From a bacterium (GTDB taxonomy: Bacteria > Pseudomonadota > Gammaproteobacteria > Burkholderiales > Thiobacteraceae), in assembly GCA_027438535.1 (NCBI GenBank), contig DAIAMA010000005.1, positions 1 through 17,157 of the forward strand: 17,157 nt of DNA. The letters are read 5' to 3'. The first letter of the stretch is position 1; every line of letters starts with the position of its first letter. Of this stretch, positions 5,766-14,721 are shown one piece after another. The position numbers were made by a program, and so were the translations under genes. The notes beneath the pieces were generated by a model. That model did no database searches. It was not told the DNA's origin and saw only the letters and a list, made by a program, of their open reading frames with translations.

Positions 5766-7846
5766 GCGTTACCTCCCAAAACAGCGGTGACTTTGACGGT
5801 TTTTGTGTCTGGGACTTCGGCGTGCGAAATCACTTTCAATTGCGGCGCGATGCGGCGCAAGAAGCGCGACAACAGCGTGCGCAAGGCGGCGGGCACCAGC
5901 AATACCGGCGGCAGTCCGCGATTTTCCTGTTCTTGCACGATGCGGCCGGTCTGCAGCAACAGTCTCTCCGCGAGCGAAGGTTCGAGGCCCGCGCCTTGGG
6001 CATCGGTGGTGGCGGCTTGCGTCAACATGTGTTCGAGCGTCGGGTCGAGCGCGATAACTTGCAGTTCGGCCGCATTTTGGTAAATATCCTGAATGATGGC
6101 GCGGCCCAGTCCGACACGCACGGCGGCGGTCAATTCGTCCACGTTCTGAGTCCGTCCGCCATGTTCCGTCAATGCTTCCAAGATGGAGCGTATGTCGCGG
6201 ATCGGCACGCCTTCCTCCAGTAAACTTTGCAATACGCGTTGCAGGGTGCTGAGCGAGAGCACCTTGGGGACGACATCCTCGATCAATTTGGGTGATTCCT
6301 TGGCGATATGATCGAGCAATTGCTGAACTTCTTCGCGCCCCAGCAGATCGGCGGCATGGGCTTGGAGAATTTGCGATAAATGGGTGGCGATCACGGTGCC
6401 GGCATCGACCACCGTATAGCCATAGGTCTGTGCTTGTTCGCGCAGATTGGCGTCGATCCATACTGCGGGCAGGCCAAAGGTCGGATCTTTGGTCGGCGTG
6501 CCGGATAGTTGCCCCAGCACGCGCCCAGGGTTGATCGCGAGCAATTGCCCCACTTGCGCTTCTCCGCGCCCCATTTCCACGCCCTTGACGGTGATGCGAT
6601 AGGCGTTGGGGCGCAGCTCTAGGTTATCGCGGACATGCACGGGCGCGACCAAGAACCCCATTTCCTGCGCGAATTTTTTGCGGATGCCGCGGATACGCCG
6701 CAGCAGCTCGCCGTCTTGCGTGCGATCCACTAGCGGAATCAGACGATAGCCGACTTCCAAACCCAGGGTGTCGACTTGCCCGATATCGTCCCAGCTTACG
6801 TCCAATTGCTCCGGCGGCGTGGGTGGCGGGACTTGTTGAATGGCGGTCCGCGCCATGCGTTGTTTTTTCTCGATACCATAAGCGATCCATCCGATACCGC
6901 CGGCCAGCACCAAAAATGCAAAATGCGGCATGCCGGGAATGATGCCGAGCAAGCCGAGAATCGCGGCGGTGGCGTACAGCACATGCGCGTTCATGAACAT
7001 CTGTTCGACGATTTGCTGGCCGATGTCTTGCTCGGCGGAAACGCGTGAAACCACGATGCCCGCAGCGGTGGAAATCACCAGCGCCGGAATTTGCGCCACC
7101 AAGCCGTCGCCGATGGTCAGCAGCGTGTAGTTGCTGAGTGCTTGCGAGAATGACAAATCGTGCTGCAACACACCGACCGCTAACCCGCCGATAATATTAA
7201 TGAGCATGATCATGATGCCGGCCACCGCGTCGCCGCGCACGAATTTGCTCGCGCCATCCATCGCGCCGTAGAACTCGGCTTCGAGCGCGATCACGGCGCG
7301 GCGCTTGCGCGCCTCGTCTTCGCCGATGAGGCCGGTATTGAGATCGGCGTCGATCGCCATTTGCTTGCCGGGCATGGCGTCCAAGGTGAACCGCGCGCCG
7401 ACTTCCGCGATGCGCCCCGCGCCTTTGGTGATGACCACGAAATTGATGATGACGAGAATCACGAATACGACAATGCCCACGGTGTAATTACCGCCGACCA
7501 GAAAATGGCCGAAAGCTTCGATCACCTTGCCCGCCGCGCCGGGACCGGTATGTCCCTCCAGCAGTACGACCCGCGTCGAGGCGACGTTGAGCGATAAGCG
7601 CAACAGCGTGGTAAGCAGCAGTACCGTGGGAAATACCGCGAAATCGAGGGGCTTATTCAGATACAGGCTGATCAGCAAGACGATCATCGCGACCGCGATG
7701 TTGAAGGTAAACAGCAAATCGAGCAGGAATGGCGGCAAGGGCAGAATCATCATGGCCAAGATCATGACCACGAGGAGCGGCGCCGCCAGGCGCTGCAATT
7801 CTAAGTTGGCGAAGAAGCCGCCGGCGGTATCGGTGCGCGCGTTCAT
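5762..7846 (-). CDS. flhA: FlhA, flagellar type III export gate protein
   Basis: FlhA is the major export gate component in the inner membrane. Its C-terminal cytoplasmic ring docks chaperone-substrate complexes such as FlgN-FlgK. The protein has 694 residues, the usual size. The N-terminal half carries about eight membrane helices (for example LLVVMILAMMILPLPPFLLD and NIAVAMIVLLISLYL), and the conserved FHIPEP-family loop contains GARFTLDAMPGKQMAIDADLN. The soluble part (from about 340) includes LGLEVGYRLIPLVDR and the ring-forming domains, with EDVVPKVLSLSTLQRVLQ and VGLGRAIIQDIYQ. The ATG abuts the flhB stop with no bases between, with AGGAG about 9 bases upstream. It ends overlapping flhF by four bases. 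Confidence 0.98.
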   Translation of the reverse strand: MNARTDTAGGFFANLELQRLAAPLLVVMILAMMILPLPPFLLDLLFTFNIAVAMIVLLISLYLNKPLDFAVFPTVLLLTTLLRLSLNVASTRVVLLEGHTGPGAAGKVIEAFGHFLVGGNYTVGIVVFVILVIINFVVITKGAGRIAEVGARFTLDAMPGKQMAIDADLNTGLIGEDEARKRRAVIALEAEFYGAMDGASKFVRGDAVAGIMIMLINIIGGLAVGVLQHDLSFSQALSNYTLLTIGDGLVAQIPALVISTAAGIVVSRVSAEQDIGQQIVEQMFMNAHVLYATAAILGLLGIIPGMPHFAFLVLAGGIGWIAYGIEKKQRMARTAIQQVPPPTPPEQLDVSWDDIGQVDTLGLEVGYRLIPLVDRTQDGELLRRIRGIRKKFAQEMGFLVAPVHVRDNLELRPNAYRITVKGVEMGRGEAQVGQLLAINPGRVLGQLSGTPTKDPTFGLPAVWIDANLREQAQTYGYTVVDAGTVIATHLSQILQAHAADLLGREEVQQLLDHIAKESPKLIEDVVPKVLSLSTLQRVLQSLLEEGVPIRDIRSILEALTEHGGRTQNVDELTAAVRVGLGRAIIQDIYQNAAELQVIALDPTLEHMLTQAATTDAQGAGLEPSLAERLLLQTGRIVQEQENRGLPPVLLVPAALRTLLSRFLRRIAPQLKVISHAEVPDTKTVKVTAVLGGNA

Positions 7847-8989
7847 CTACGCATGCTCCTGTTCCGGCACATCCATGTCCGCCGGTACCGGCAGATGGCG
7901 CGGCGGCGCCGGGGGCGCGCTGGCATAAGTGGCGGTACGCAATTGATAGACATAAGCGAGCACTTCGGCTACCGCGGTATAGAGGCGCTGCGGAACTTCG
8001 TCGCCGATTTCGGCGTGGCGGTAAAGAGCGCGTGCCAATGGCGGCGCTTGCAATAGCGGTACCCGATGTTCGCGCGCGAGTTCCATGATGCGCTCGGCGA
8101 GCAGTCCGATGCCCTTGGCCACGATTTGCGGCGCGCCCATGCTGCCTTCTTCGTACTTCAGCGCGACGGCATAGTGCGTGGGGTTGGTAACGATCACGTC
8201 GGCCTGGGGCACCGCCGCCATCATGCGTTTGCGCGCCGAGGCGCGCTGGGCGGCGCGGACGCGCGCCTTGATTTGCGGATCGCCCTCCATTTCCTTGGCT
8301 TCTTGCTTTACTTCTTCTTTGGTCATGCGCAAGCCTTTGCCGTAGTGCCAGAGTTGAAACGGCACATCGGCGGCGACAATGAGAATCAGCGAACCGATCA
8401 TGAACAAGGAGGAGGTGAACAGCAAATGACCCAAGTGCGTGATGCTTGCGCCGAGCGACTCGTTAGCGAGCGCGAACAGGTCATCTTTATGGCGCCAGAT
8501 GACCCAGACGGCGATGCTGCCGATGAGTAGCGCCTTGACCGTCGCCTTTAATAATTCGACGAGGCCATTTACGGAAATAATGCGCTTTACGCCCGTGATC
8601 GGATTGAATTTGGCGAAATCGGGAGTCAGCGGCTTCCAAGTGAAATGCCAGCCGGAGAGCAGCAGGGGCCCGGCGAGCGTGGCGGCGAGCATCAAACCCA
8701 GCAAGGGCAAGAACGCGAGCAGGATATCGATCGAGGATTGGCTGAAGCGCGCCATCATCAGGCTGCGATCGAAGGCGGTGGCGCGATCCAAGGTAAAGCC
8801 GTGACGCACGAGTCCGAGCAGCTTTTCGAAATAAAAGCCACCCAAAACCAGCAGCCCCAGCATCGCCGCCATGAGTTCGATGAACGTGGACAACTCGCGC
8901 GACTGGACCACCTTGCCATCTTCGCGCGCGCGCTCGATACGCTTGCCCGTGGCCGGTTCTGTTCGTTCTAATTCGGAGTCTTCCGCCAT
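7847..8989 (-). CDS. flhB: FlhB, flagellar export switch protein
   Basis: FlhB is the inner-membrane export component that switches substrate specificity from hook to filament proteins after autocleavage. It has 380 residues. The N-terminus EDSELERTEPATGKRIERAREDG is typical. Four membrane helices lie at about 32-55, 88-112, 142-166 and 188-210. The autocleavage motif NPTH is at 269-272 within VIVTNPTHYAVALKYEEG, the same position as in Salmonella. The ATG is preceded by GGGGG at about 5 bases. As the first gene of the seven-gene flagellar unit it should carry the main promoter in the 163 bases upstream, but I found no convincing sigma-54 or sigma-70 match there. Confidence 0.98.
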   Translation of the reverse strand: MAEDSELERTEPATGKRIERAREDGKVVQSRELSTFIELMAAMLGLLVLGGFYFEKLLGLVRHGFTLDRATAFDRSLMMARFSQSSIDILLAFLPLLGLMLAATLAGPLLLSGWHFTWKPLTPDFAKFNPITGVKRIISVNGLVELLKATVKALLIGSIAVWVIWRHKDDLFALANESLGASITHLGHLLFTSSLFMIGSLILIVAADVPFQLWHYGKGLRMTKEEVKQEAKEMEGDPQIKARVRAAQRASARKRMMAAVPQADVIVTNPTHYAVALKYEEGSMGAPQIVAKGIGLLAERIMELAREHRVPLLQAPPLARALYRHAEIGDEVPQRLYTAVAEVLAYVYQLRTATYASAPPAPPRHLPVPADMDVPEQEHA

Positions 8990-9122
8990 CTATGCCCCCA
9001 CGGGAAAGATAGTCTGCACCTGTTTCCTGCAAAACACAAGATATGGGGGATGATATGCGGCGAAAAGTCTATAGATTGTGGCTTGGGTACAAGGTAAAAA
9101 GCGCGAATTATGCCGAAAACGG

Positions 9123-9151
9123 CGGCGTAGGCGGTCTATGAAGCCACGCCG
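9123..9151 (-). terminator. Possible weak terminator of the isc operon
   Basis: Just after the iscX stop, minus-strand RNA can form CGGCGT (9146-9151) paired with ACGCCG (9123-9128), extendable by GG/CC around a bulge. It is followed by CCGUUUU. An overlapping alternative pairs AAACGGCG with CGCCGTTT. The U run is only four long and is followed by CGGC, so termination would be weak. The rest of the gap to flhB (8990-9120) shows no gene. Confidence 0.4.
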
Positions 9152-9152
9152 T

Positions 9153-9347
9153 TTAACGAACCTCGTCGATCCATGTCATTTGAATGGCTTCTAGAATTTT
9201 TTCGCTGGAATGATTGGGGTCGTCCTTGAAATCTTCCAGCTCCGTTACCCAGCGATGCAAGTCGGTGAAGCGTACATATTGCGGGTCTACATCGGGATAT
9301 TTTTCCGCCAGTTCGATGGCGATTTCGCGTACATCGGTCCACTTCAT
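9153..9347 (-). CDS. iscX: IscX, small acidic ISC accessory protein
   Basis: IscX (YfhJ) is a 64-residue acidic protein that binds IscS and modulates cluster assembly in an iron-dependent way. The sequence [30 protein letters not shown], followed by [11 protein letters not shown] and [14 protein letters not shown], matches the family along its whole length, including the acidic surface and the C-terminal WIDE motif. One base separates its ATG from the fdx stop, and AAGGA lies 7 bases upstream. It is the last gene of the isc operon, its usual place. Confidence 0.95.
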   Translation of the reverse strand: MKWTDVREIAIELAEKYPDVDPQYVRFTDLHRWVTELEDFKDDPNHSSEKILEAIQMTWIDEVR

Positions 9348-9348
9348 T

Positions 9349-9687
9349 TCAGTGTCCTTCTTTAACCATATTGATGCTGTATTTTGGAATCTCGATCACC
9401 AAATCTTGATCTTGGATCAGCGCTTGGCAGGAGAGGCGGGAATTCGGCTCCAAGCCCCAAGCCTTGTCCAATAGGTCATCTTCTTTATCGTCGGCGGCGG
9501 GTAGAGACTCGAAGCCTTCGCGCACGATCACGTGGCACGTGGTGCAAGCACAAGATTTTTCGCACGCGTGCTCGATCTCGATGCCATTTGCCAGCAGGGT
9601 ATCGCAAATGGTCGTGCCGCTGGCGGCCTCGATGGCCGCGCCTTGCGGGCAGAGTTCGATATGGGGCAGGACGATGAGTTGGGGCAT
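9349..9687 (-). CDS. fdx: ISC-type [2Fe-2S] ferredoxin
   Basis: This is the adrenodoxin-type ferredoxin that supplies electrons for cluster assembly on IscU. It has 112 residues. The four cluster ligands sit at Cys42, Cys48, Cys51 and Cys87 ([16 protein letters not shown] and RLSCQALI), the same numbers as in E. coli Fdx, and the extra Cys46 is also present. Acidic residues around [10 protein letters not shown] form the partner-binding surface. The gap to hscA is 52 bases, the longest inside the operon, and the ATG has no clear ribosome-binding site. Confidence 0.97.
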   Translation of the reverse strand: MPQLIVLPHIELCPQGAAIEAASGTTICDTLLANGIEIEHACEKSCACTTCHVIVREGFESLPAADDKEDDLLDKAWGLEPNSRLSCQALIQDQDLVIEIPKYSINMVKEGH

Positions 9688-9739
9688 GGGTCTGGGAATG
9701 GCCTGTGATGGATAAAATGGCGCGCTGTCCGGGATCGAA

Positions 9740-11605
9740 TCAAGTGGAAATGTCGGCGAGTTTTTGCCCCGTCAGCGCTTGTTTGACGGAGGCATCCATA
9801 CGCCGTGCGGCGAAGGACTCGGTGGCGTGGTTCAGGGCCTCGATAGCGGCTTTGAGCGCATGGTGGTCGGTGCCCGCCAAGGCTTGACGCAAAGCGTTTT
9901 GGCTAGCGACGATCGCTGCACGTTCCTCGGGCGTGAGCAGGGTGCCATCGGCTTCGATGGCGGCGGCCACGGCGGCGAGGATGCTATTTGCCTCCACTTG
10001 CTGCTCTTTGAGGGCGCGCGCCAGCATATCCTCGGTGGCATAGTCGCGCGAAGCGGCGAGCATGCCGGTAATCTGATCGTCGGTCAGGCCATAAGAGGGT
10101 TTGACGCTGATTGCCGCTTCGACGCCGCTGCTTTGTTCGCGCGCCGAAACCGAAAGCAAACCGTCGGCATCGACTTGGAAAGTAACGCGGATGCGCGCCG
10201 CGCCCGCCACCATGGGCGGGATGCCGCGCAATTCAAAGCGCGCCAGTGAACGGCAATCGGCGACCAGTTCGCGCTCGCCTTGCACCACATGAAAACTCAT
10301 CGCGGTTTGGCCATCCTTGTAAGTGGTGAAATCCTGGCCGCGCGCGGTGGGAATGGTGGCATTGCGCGGAATGACTTTTTCCACCAGTCCGCCCATGGTC
10401 TCGATGCCGAGCGAAAGCGGAATCACATCCAGCAGCAGCATGTCTTCGCCGCTTTTGTTACCGGCCAGCACATTGGCTTGGATCGCCGCGCCGAGCGCGA
10501 CCACTTTATCCGGGTCGAGATTGGTGAGCGGTTCTTGCTTGAAAAAATCCGCCACGGCACGCTGAATATGCGGCATGCGCGTGGCGCCGCCGACCATTAC
10601 CACGCCTTTGATATCCGCGGTAGTGAGGCCCGCGTCGCGCAGCGCTTTGCGCGTGGGCGTCAAGGTTTTTTGTACTAGGCTCTGGGTAATCTCGGCCAAA
10701 ATCCGGCTGGTGATTTGCAGATCCACCATCTCGCCAGTGGAAAGCATGGCGGTGAAGCGTGTTTCGGGATGCGTGGTGAGCTCTTCTTTCACCTCGCGCG
10801 ATTTCCCCATGAGCAGCCGCGTGTCATTGGCGTTGAGCGGCGTCAGCGTGGCTTGCTCCAGCACCCAGCAAAACACCCGGCGATCGAAATCGTCGCCGCC
10901 CAAGGCCGAATCGCCATTGGTGGCGAGCACTTCGAATACGCCTTTTTGCAGACGCAGGATAGAAATGTCGAAAGTCCCACCGCCTAAATCGTACACGGCA
11001 TAGATCCCTTCCGTGGCGTTATCGAGACCATAGGCCACGGCCGCCGCGGTCGGCTCGTTGAGCAGGCGCAATACATTGAGCCCGGCCAGCCGCGCGGCAT
11101 CTTTGGTGGCTTGGCGCTGCGCATCGTCGAAATAAGCGGGGACGGTGATGACCGCGCCGACCAATTCGCCTCCCAGGGCTTTTTCCGCACGGGCGCGCAG
11201 TACTTTGAGTATTTCGGCCGACATTTCCACCGGGCTTTTGATGCCGGCGGCGGTCTTGATTTGCACCATGCCCGGCGCGTCGATGAATTTGTAGGGCATC
11301 TCGTGCGCGTGCGGAATGTCCTTGAGACCGCGGCCCATGAAGCGTTTAACGGAGATGAGGGTGTTTTGCGGGTCGGCGCATTGATGCGCCTGCGCTTCAT
11401 AACCCACTTGTATTTGGCCGTCCGCGCCATAGCGCACGATCGAAGGCAACAGCGGGCGGCCATTTTCATCGCTCAGCACCACGCTCATGCCGCTGCGCAC
11501 CGTAGCGACTAGCGAGTTAGTCGTGCCCAGATCGATGCCTACCGCCAGCCGGTGCTGGTGCGGGGCGGCGCTCATGCCCGGTTCGGCGATTTGCAGCAGC
11601 GCCAT
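9740..11605 (-). CDS. hscA: HscA, Hsp70-type chaperone for iron-sulfur transfer
   Basis: HscA is the specialised Hsp70 that, with HscB, binds the LPPVK motif of IscU and drives cluster release using ATP. It has 621 residues. The ATPase domain shows [15 protein letters not shown] (about 20-34), the second phosphate motif [26 protein letters not shown], and [14 protein letters not shown]. The substrate-binding domain includes [13 protein letters not shown] and the helical lid follows. The ATG overlaps the hscB stop as TGATG, with GGAGG just ahead, indicating translational coupling. The N-terminal extension before the ATPase core is usual for HscA rather than DnaK, and the C-terminus lacks the EEVD/DDxK-type tail of DnaK. 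Confidence 0.97.
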   Translation of the reverse strand: MALLQIAEPGMSAAPHQHRLAVGIDLGTTNSLVATVRSGMSVVLSDENGRPLLPSIVRYGADGQIQVGYEAQAHQCADPQNTLISVKRFMGRGLKDIPHAHEMPYKFIDAPGMVQIKTAAGIKSPVEMSAEILKVLRARAEKALGGELVGAVITVPAYFDDAQRQATKDAARLAGLNVLRLLNEPTAAAVAYGLDNATEGIYAVYDLGGGTFDISILRLQKGVFEVLATNGDSALGGDDFDRRVFCWVLEQATLTPLNANDTRLLMGKSREVKEELTTHPETRFTAMLSTGEMVDLQITSRILAEITQSLVQKTLTPTRKALRDAGLTTADIKGVVMVGGATRMPHIQRAVADFFKQEPLTNLDPDKVVALGAAIQANVLAGNKSGEDMLLLDVIPLSLGIETMGGLVEKVIPRNATIPTARGQDFTTYKDGQTAMSFHVVQGERELVADCRSLARFELRGIPPMVAGAARIRVTFQVDADGLLSVSAREQSSGVEAAISVKPSYGLTDDQITGMLAASRDYATEDMLARALKEQQVEANSILAAVAAAIEADGTLLTPEERAAIVASQNALRQALAGTDHHALKAAIEALNHATESFAARRMDASVKQALTGQKLADIST

Positions 11606-12147
11606 CAGGCCTCCAGGGCTTCCAGCGCATCGTTGATTTCTTCGCGCAGCTTATCGAAGAAGCGCAGCTTGCGCACCGTCTCCGCGGCGCCCGGGAAGTC
11701 GTGTTGTTGATCCAACTGCTTACCCAGTCCTTCCTGTAATTCCTGCATCGCCTTGCGCAATTTGCTGGCGAGATGGTCGAGTTCGCCAGCGTCACCGGCG
11801 TCCTTGGCCTCGCCGATGGCTTCGCGCCATTCCATTTGTTCCATCAGGAAGGCGGCGGGCATCGCGGTATTGGTTTCTTCCTGAGTATCCACGCCGTTCA
11901 ATTGCAGCAGGTAACGCGCGCGGCCGATGGGTTGCTTCAGCGTTTGGTAGGCTTCGTTCACATGCGTCGACCATTGCATGGATAAGCGCCGCTCGGCGGC
12001 ATCGGCATGCGTGAATTTGTCCGGATGTACCTGCGCTTGGATATCGCGGTAGCTTTGATCCAGGCGCGTCATATCGATCTGGAAGGCGGGCTCCAGGCCG
12101 AACAGGGTGAAATGGTTTTTGGAAAAATCGATCACGAACGTGGCCAT
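11605..12147 (-). CDS. hscB: HscB, J-domain co-chaperone
   Basis: HscB delivers IscU to HscA and stimulates its ATPase. It has 180 residues. The J domain occupies about 12-85, starting [15 protein letters not shown], with the catalytic HPD at 41-43 in [11 protein letters not shown]. The C-terminal three-helix domain that binds IscU begins near 100 ([18 protein letters not shown]) and runs to the end. Relative to E. coli it has about ten extra N-terminal residues ([10 protein letters not shown]); GTG at codon 5 is an alternative start. There is no recognisable ribosome-binding site and a short hairpin lies directly upstream. No zinc-binding Cys pairs of the eukaryotic form are present. Confidence 0.96.
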   Translation of the reverse strand: MATFVIDFSKNHFTLFGLEPAFQIDMTRLDQSYRDIQAQVHPDKFTHADAAERRLSMQWSTHVNEAYQTLKQPIGRARYLLQLNGVDTQEETNTAMPAAFLMEQMEWREAIGEAKDAGDAGELDHLASKLRKAMQELQEGLGKQLDQQHDFPGAAETVRKLRFFDKLREEINDALEALEA

Positions 12148-12150
12148 TCG

Positions 12151-12168
12151 CCGGGTCGTTAAACCCGG
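12151..12168 (-). other. Small hairpin in the iscA-hscB gap
   Basis: CCGGGT (12151-12156) and ACCCGG (12163-12168) form a perfect 6-bp stem with a 6-base loop and fill most of the 22-base gap. It ends three bases before the hscB ATG, which has no Shine-Dalgarno sequence. There is no U tract, so termination is unlikely. It could act as a processing or stability element that adjusts chaperone relative to scaffold gene expression. That role is inference. Confidence 0.5.
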
Positions 12169-12169
12169 T

Positions 12170-12493
12170 TTAGACGTTAAAACTTTCCCCGCAGCCGCAC
12201 GCGTCCTTGACGTTGGGGTTGTTGAATTTGAAGCCTTCGTTCAGCCCCTCGCGCGCATAGTCGAGCTCGGTACCGTCGATATAGGCCAGGCTCTTGGGAT
12301 CCACGAACACGCGCACGCCGTGGCTCTCGAACGCCATATCGCCCTCATTGGTGGTGTCGGCAAACTCCAGCACATAGGCCAAGCCGGAGCAGCCGGTGGT
12401 GCGCACGGCCAAGCGCAAGCCGACGCCTTTGCCGCGCTTGGCGATGTAGTTTTTCACATGCGTGGCCGCTTTTTCGGTCAGCGTAATAGCCAT
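12170..12493 (-). CDS. iscA: IscA, A-type iron-sulfur carrier
   Basis: IscA carries assembled clusters (or iron) to apo-targets and is needed especially for [4Fe-4S] maturation. It has 107 residues. The three ligands of the family are Cys35, Cys99 and Cys101 ([14 protein letters not shown] and DACGCGESF), the same numbers as E. coli Isc[11 protein letters not shown] is the standard N-terminus. The ATG is preceded by GAGG at about 6 bases and lies 14 bases behind iscU. A longer open frame exists upstream but would run into iscU. Confidence 0.97.
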   Translation of the reverse strand: MAITLTEKAATHVKNYIAKRGKGVGLRLAVRTTGCSGLAYVLEFADTTNEGDMAFESHGVRVFVDPKSLAYIDGTELDYAREGLNEGFKFNNPNVKDACGCGESFNV

Positions 12494-12507
12494 TTTTACC
12501 TCGCGCC

Positions 12508-12912
12508 TTACTTCGCTGCCGCGGCAGCGCTGCCCAAGTGTTTTTGCTTGTAGTCTTCCACCGCGGCCTTGATGGCGTCTTCCGCCAAAATCGAGCAGTG
12601 GATTTTTACCGGCGGCAGCGCCAATTCTTCGGCGATGTGGGTGTTTTTGATCGTGAGCGCTTGATCCAGGGTTTTGCCTTTCACCCATTCGGTCACCAGA
12701 GAGCTGGAGGCAATGGCCGAGCCGCAGCCGTAGGTTTTAAATTTGGCGTCCTCGATCAGACCGTCTTTACCGACCTTGATTTGCAATTTCATCACGTCGC
12801 CGCAGGCGGGCGCGCCCACCATGCCGGTGCCGACATCGTCGTCTTCCTTGCCGAAGGAGCCGACGTTGCGCGGGTTTTCATAATGGTCTAACACTTTGTC
12901 GCTGTATGCCAT
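12508..12912 (-). CDS. iscU: IscU, iron-sulfur cluster scaffold
   Basis: IscU is the scaffold on which the cluster is built from IscS sulfur. It has 134 residues. The ligands Cys37, Asp39, Cys63, His105 and Cys106 are all present ([33 protein letters not shown]). The chaperone-recognition motif LPPVK is at 99-103. The C-terminus ends in an alanine run (GSAAAAAK) not seen in E. coli but harmless in appearance. A strong AGGAG lies about 6 bases ahead of the ATG, 21 bases after iscS, consistent with high translation of the scaffold. Confidence 0.98.
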   Translation of the reverse strand: MAYSDKVLDHYENPRNVGSFGKEDDDVGTGMVGAPACGDVMKLQIKVGKDGLIEDAKFKTYGCGSAIASSSLVTEWVKGKTLDQALTIKNTHIAEELALPPVKIHCSILAEDAIKAAVEDYKQKHLGSAAAAAK

Positions 12913-12933
12913 GATCTTCTCCTGCTATCTAGG

Positions 12934-14145
12934 TTAGTGCGCTGCCCACTGAATGGAATTGATATCGATGCCGTCTTGGTACATTTCCCATAGCGGCGAC
13001 AATTCGCGCAACTTGGCGATTTTACCTTTCAGCAAATCGATCGTGTAGGCAACTTCTTCCTCGGTGGTAAAGCGGCCAATGGTAAAACGAATCGAGCTAT
13101 GCGCCAGCTCATCCGAGCGGCCAAGCGCTTTCAATACGTAAGACGGCTCGAGGCTGGCGGAGGTGCATGCGGAGCCGCTGGAAACCGCCACATCCTTGAT
13201 CGCCATGATGAGCGATTCGCCCTCGACGAAATTAAAGCTGATGTTGAGGTTGTGCGGTACGCGGCTGTGCATATCGCCGTTCACATAGACCTCTTCTATA
13301 TCCTGGAGGCCCTTTAATAACTTGTCGCGCAACATGCGGATGCGGTCGTTTTCGGTGGCCATTTCCTCGCGCGCGATGCGGAACGCCTCGCCCATGCCGG
13401 CGATTTGATGCGTTGCCAGAGTGCCGGAGCGCATGCCGCGTTCGTGGCCGCCGCCGTGCATTTGCGCTTCCAGGCGGATGCGCGGCTTACGCCGCACATA
13501 CAGTGCACCGACGCCTTTCGGTCCGTAGGTTTTATGCGCCGAAAACGACATCAGGTCGACTTTCAGCTGTTGCAAGTCGATGACCACTTTACCCGTGGCT
13601 TGTGCGGCATCGACATGGAAAATAATGCCTTTTTCGCGGCAAATTTCGCCTAGCGCGGGGATGTCTTGAATCACCCCGATTTCGTTGTTTACATACATTA
13701 CCGAAGCCAGAATGGTATCGGGGCGCAGCGCGGCTTTGAATTGTTCAATGTCCAGCAGGCCATCCTCGCGCACCGGCAGATAAGTGACTTCGAAGCCTTG
13801 GCGTTCCAGCTCGCGGCAGGTATCGAGCACCGCTTTGTGTTCGGTGCGCACCGTGACCAGATGCTTGCCCTTGCCTTGATAGAAATGCGCCGCGCCTTTT
13901 AGCGCCAAATTGATGGATTCGGTCGCGCCGGAAGTCCATACGATTTCTTTCGGATCGGCATTGACGAGCCGGGCGACTTGCTCGCGCGCTTCCTCCACCG
14001 CTTTTTCCGCTTCCCAGCCGAAGGGATGCGAACGCGAGGCCGGGTTGCCGAAATGCTCGGTCAAAAACGGGATCATTTTCTGCGCCACGCGCGGGTCGAC
14101 CGGTGTGGTGGCGGAATAATCGAGATAAATCGGGGTCTTTACCAT
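12934..14145 (-). CDS. iscS: IscS cysteine desulfurase
   Basis: IscS is the PLP enzyme that converts cysteine to alanine and passes persulfide sulfur to IscU and to tRNA thiolation enzymes. From the ATG at 14143-14145 it has 403 residues, against 404 in E. coli, and begins [17 protein letters not shown]. The active-site lysine is Lys205 ([12 protein letters not shown]), the PLP-stacking His is His103 (RTEHKAVLD), and the catalytic Cys is Cys327 in [12 protein letters not shown]. The C-terminus [18 protein letters not shown] matches the IscU-contacting tail. An ATG three codons upstream (14154) has its AGAAGG touching the start codon, whereas the same AAGG stands 9 bases from the ATG chosen here, so the shorter form is preferred. 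Confidence 0.97.
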   Translation of the reverse strand: MVKTPIYLDYSATTPVDPRVAQKMIPFLTEHFGNPASRSHPFGWEAEKAVEEAREQVARLVNADPKEIVWTSGATESINLALKGAAHFYQGKGKHLVTVRTEHKAVLDTCRELERQGFEVTYLPVREDGLLDIEQFKAALRPDTILASVMYVNNEIGVIQDIPALGEICREKGIIFHVDAAQATGKVVIDLQQLKVDLMSFSAHKTYGPKGVGALYVRRKPRIRLEAQMHGGGHERGMRSGTLATHQIAGMGEAFRIAREEMATENDRIRMLRDKLLKGLQDIEEVYVNGDMHSRVPHNLNISFNFVEGESLIMAIKDVAVSSGSACTSASLEPSYVLKALGRSDELAHSSIRFTIGRFTTEEEVAYTIDLLKGKIAKLRELSPLWEMYQDGIDINSIQWAAH

Positions 14146-14158
14146 TACTGCCATCCTT

Positions 14159-14644
14159 CTAAGCGACTGCTGCCGGTGCGCGTTGTTTGTCCATGTCGCG
14201 CTGATCTTTCACTACCGATACGGTATTGTTGCTGGCTTGCTCGCGTTGGCTCGCGACCAAGTCCGCCAATTTTACCGCGTCGAGATATTCGTAGATGTGG
14301 CGATTAAGATCGGTCCACAGCTCATGCGTCATGCAACGGCGATCATCCAGGCAATTTTCATTGCCGCCGCATTGCGTGGCATCGATCGGCTCATCCACGG
14401 CGCGAATAATGTCGGCAACCGACATCACGCTCGTGTCCTTGGCCAAGCAGTATCCGCCGCCGGGGCCGCGCACGCTCTCTACCAGGGCGTGCCGGCGCAA
14501 TTTGCCAAACAACTGCTCCAGGTAGGAGAGAGAAATTTTCTGCCGGTCGCTGATGCCCGCCAAGGTGACGGGGCCATTCCCGCTGCGCAGCGCCAGATCC
14601 AGCATGGCTGTTACGGCAAAGCGTCCTTTCGTGGTCAGTCTCAT
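14159..14644 (-). CDS. iscR: IscR, [2Fe-2S]-sensing transcription regulator
   Basis: IscR is an Rrf2-family regulator that, with a bound [2Fe-2S] cluster, represses its own operon. It has 161 residues. The winged-helix domain begins [20 protein letters not shown], with [18 protein letters not shown] as recognition region and the wing [12 protein letters not shown]. The cluster ligands Cys92, Cys98, Cys104 and His107 ([20 protein letters not shown]) match E. coli numbering exactly, so it is a true IscR and not a generic Rrf2 protein. AGAGGA lies 6 bases upstream of the ATG. It heads iscRSUA-hscBA-fdx-iscX and is preceded by its own promoter and an IscR box. Confidence 0.98.
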   Translation of the reverse strand: MRLTTKGRFAVTAMLDLALRSGNGPVTLAGISDRQKISLSYLEQLFGKLRRHALVESVRGPGGGYCLAKDTSVMSVADIIRAVDEPIDATQCGGNENCLDDRRCMTHELWTDLNRHIYEYLDAVKLADLVASQREQASNNTVSVVKDQRDMDKQRAPAAVA

Positions 14645-14688
14645 GGTCTGTCCTCTGTTAAGTTAAGGAACTCAGTTGGATAGTAGAA

Positions 14689-14717
14689 AGTGTAGTGTTC
14701 CCTACTAATTTAGTCAA
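14689..14717 (-). promoter_or_regulatory. Predicted sigma-70 promoter of the isc operon
   Basis: On the minus strand TTGACT (14712-14717) is separated by 17 bases from TACACT (14689-14694). The -35 matches the consensus at five of six positions, and the spacing is optimal. The -35 overlaps the last codons of cysE. Transcription would begin near 14682, about 38 bases ahead of the iscR ATG. Confidence 0.75.
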
Positions 14718-14721
14718 CTAT
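14697..14721 (-). promoter_or_regulatory. Type 1 IscR operator at the isc promoter
   Basis: The 25-bp site contains ATAGTTGACTAAATTAGT on the minus strand. By eye it agrees with the E. coli type 1 IscR consensus (GACT-N5-AGTC core) at 22 of 25 positions, the left half-site being perfect. It covers the -35 element, so cluster-bound IscR should repress the operon by blocking polymerase. The right half (AGTAGGGAAC) is weaker. Confidence 0.75.

Noticed and set aside
8066..8530. Plus-strand open frame of 154 codons opposite flhB, His/Arg/Gly-rich
   Set aside because: It is complementary to the conserved FlhB coding sequence and shows low-complexity composition typical of a shadow frame.
8990..9120. 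Possible -35/-10 pairs such as TTGCAG with TATCTT before flhB
   Set aside because: The spacer is 15 bases and both boxes are imperfect; other pairs have spacers of 13-14 or 19. None stands out above chance.
14146..14154. Longer IscS starting at ATG 14154
   Set aside because: The Shine-Dalgarno sequence touches this ATG, while the ATG at 14145 has normal spacing and gives the family N-terminus and length.
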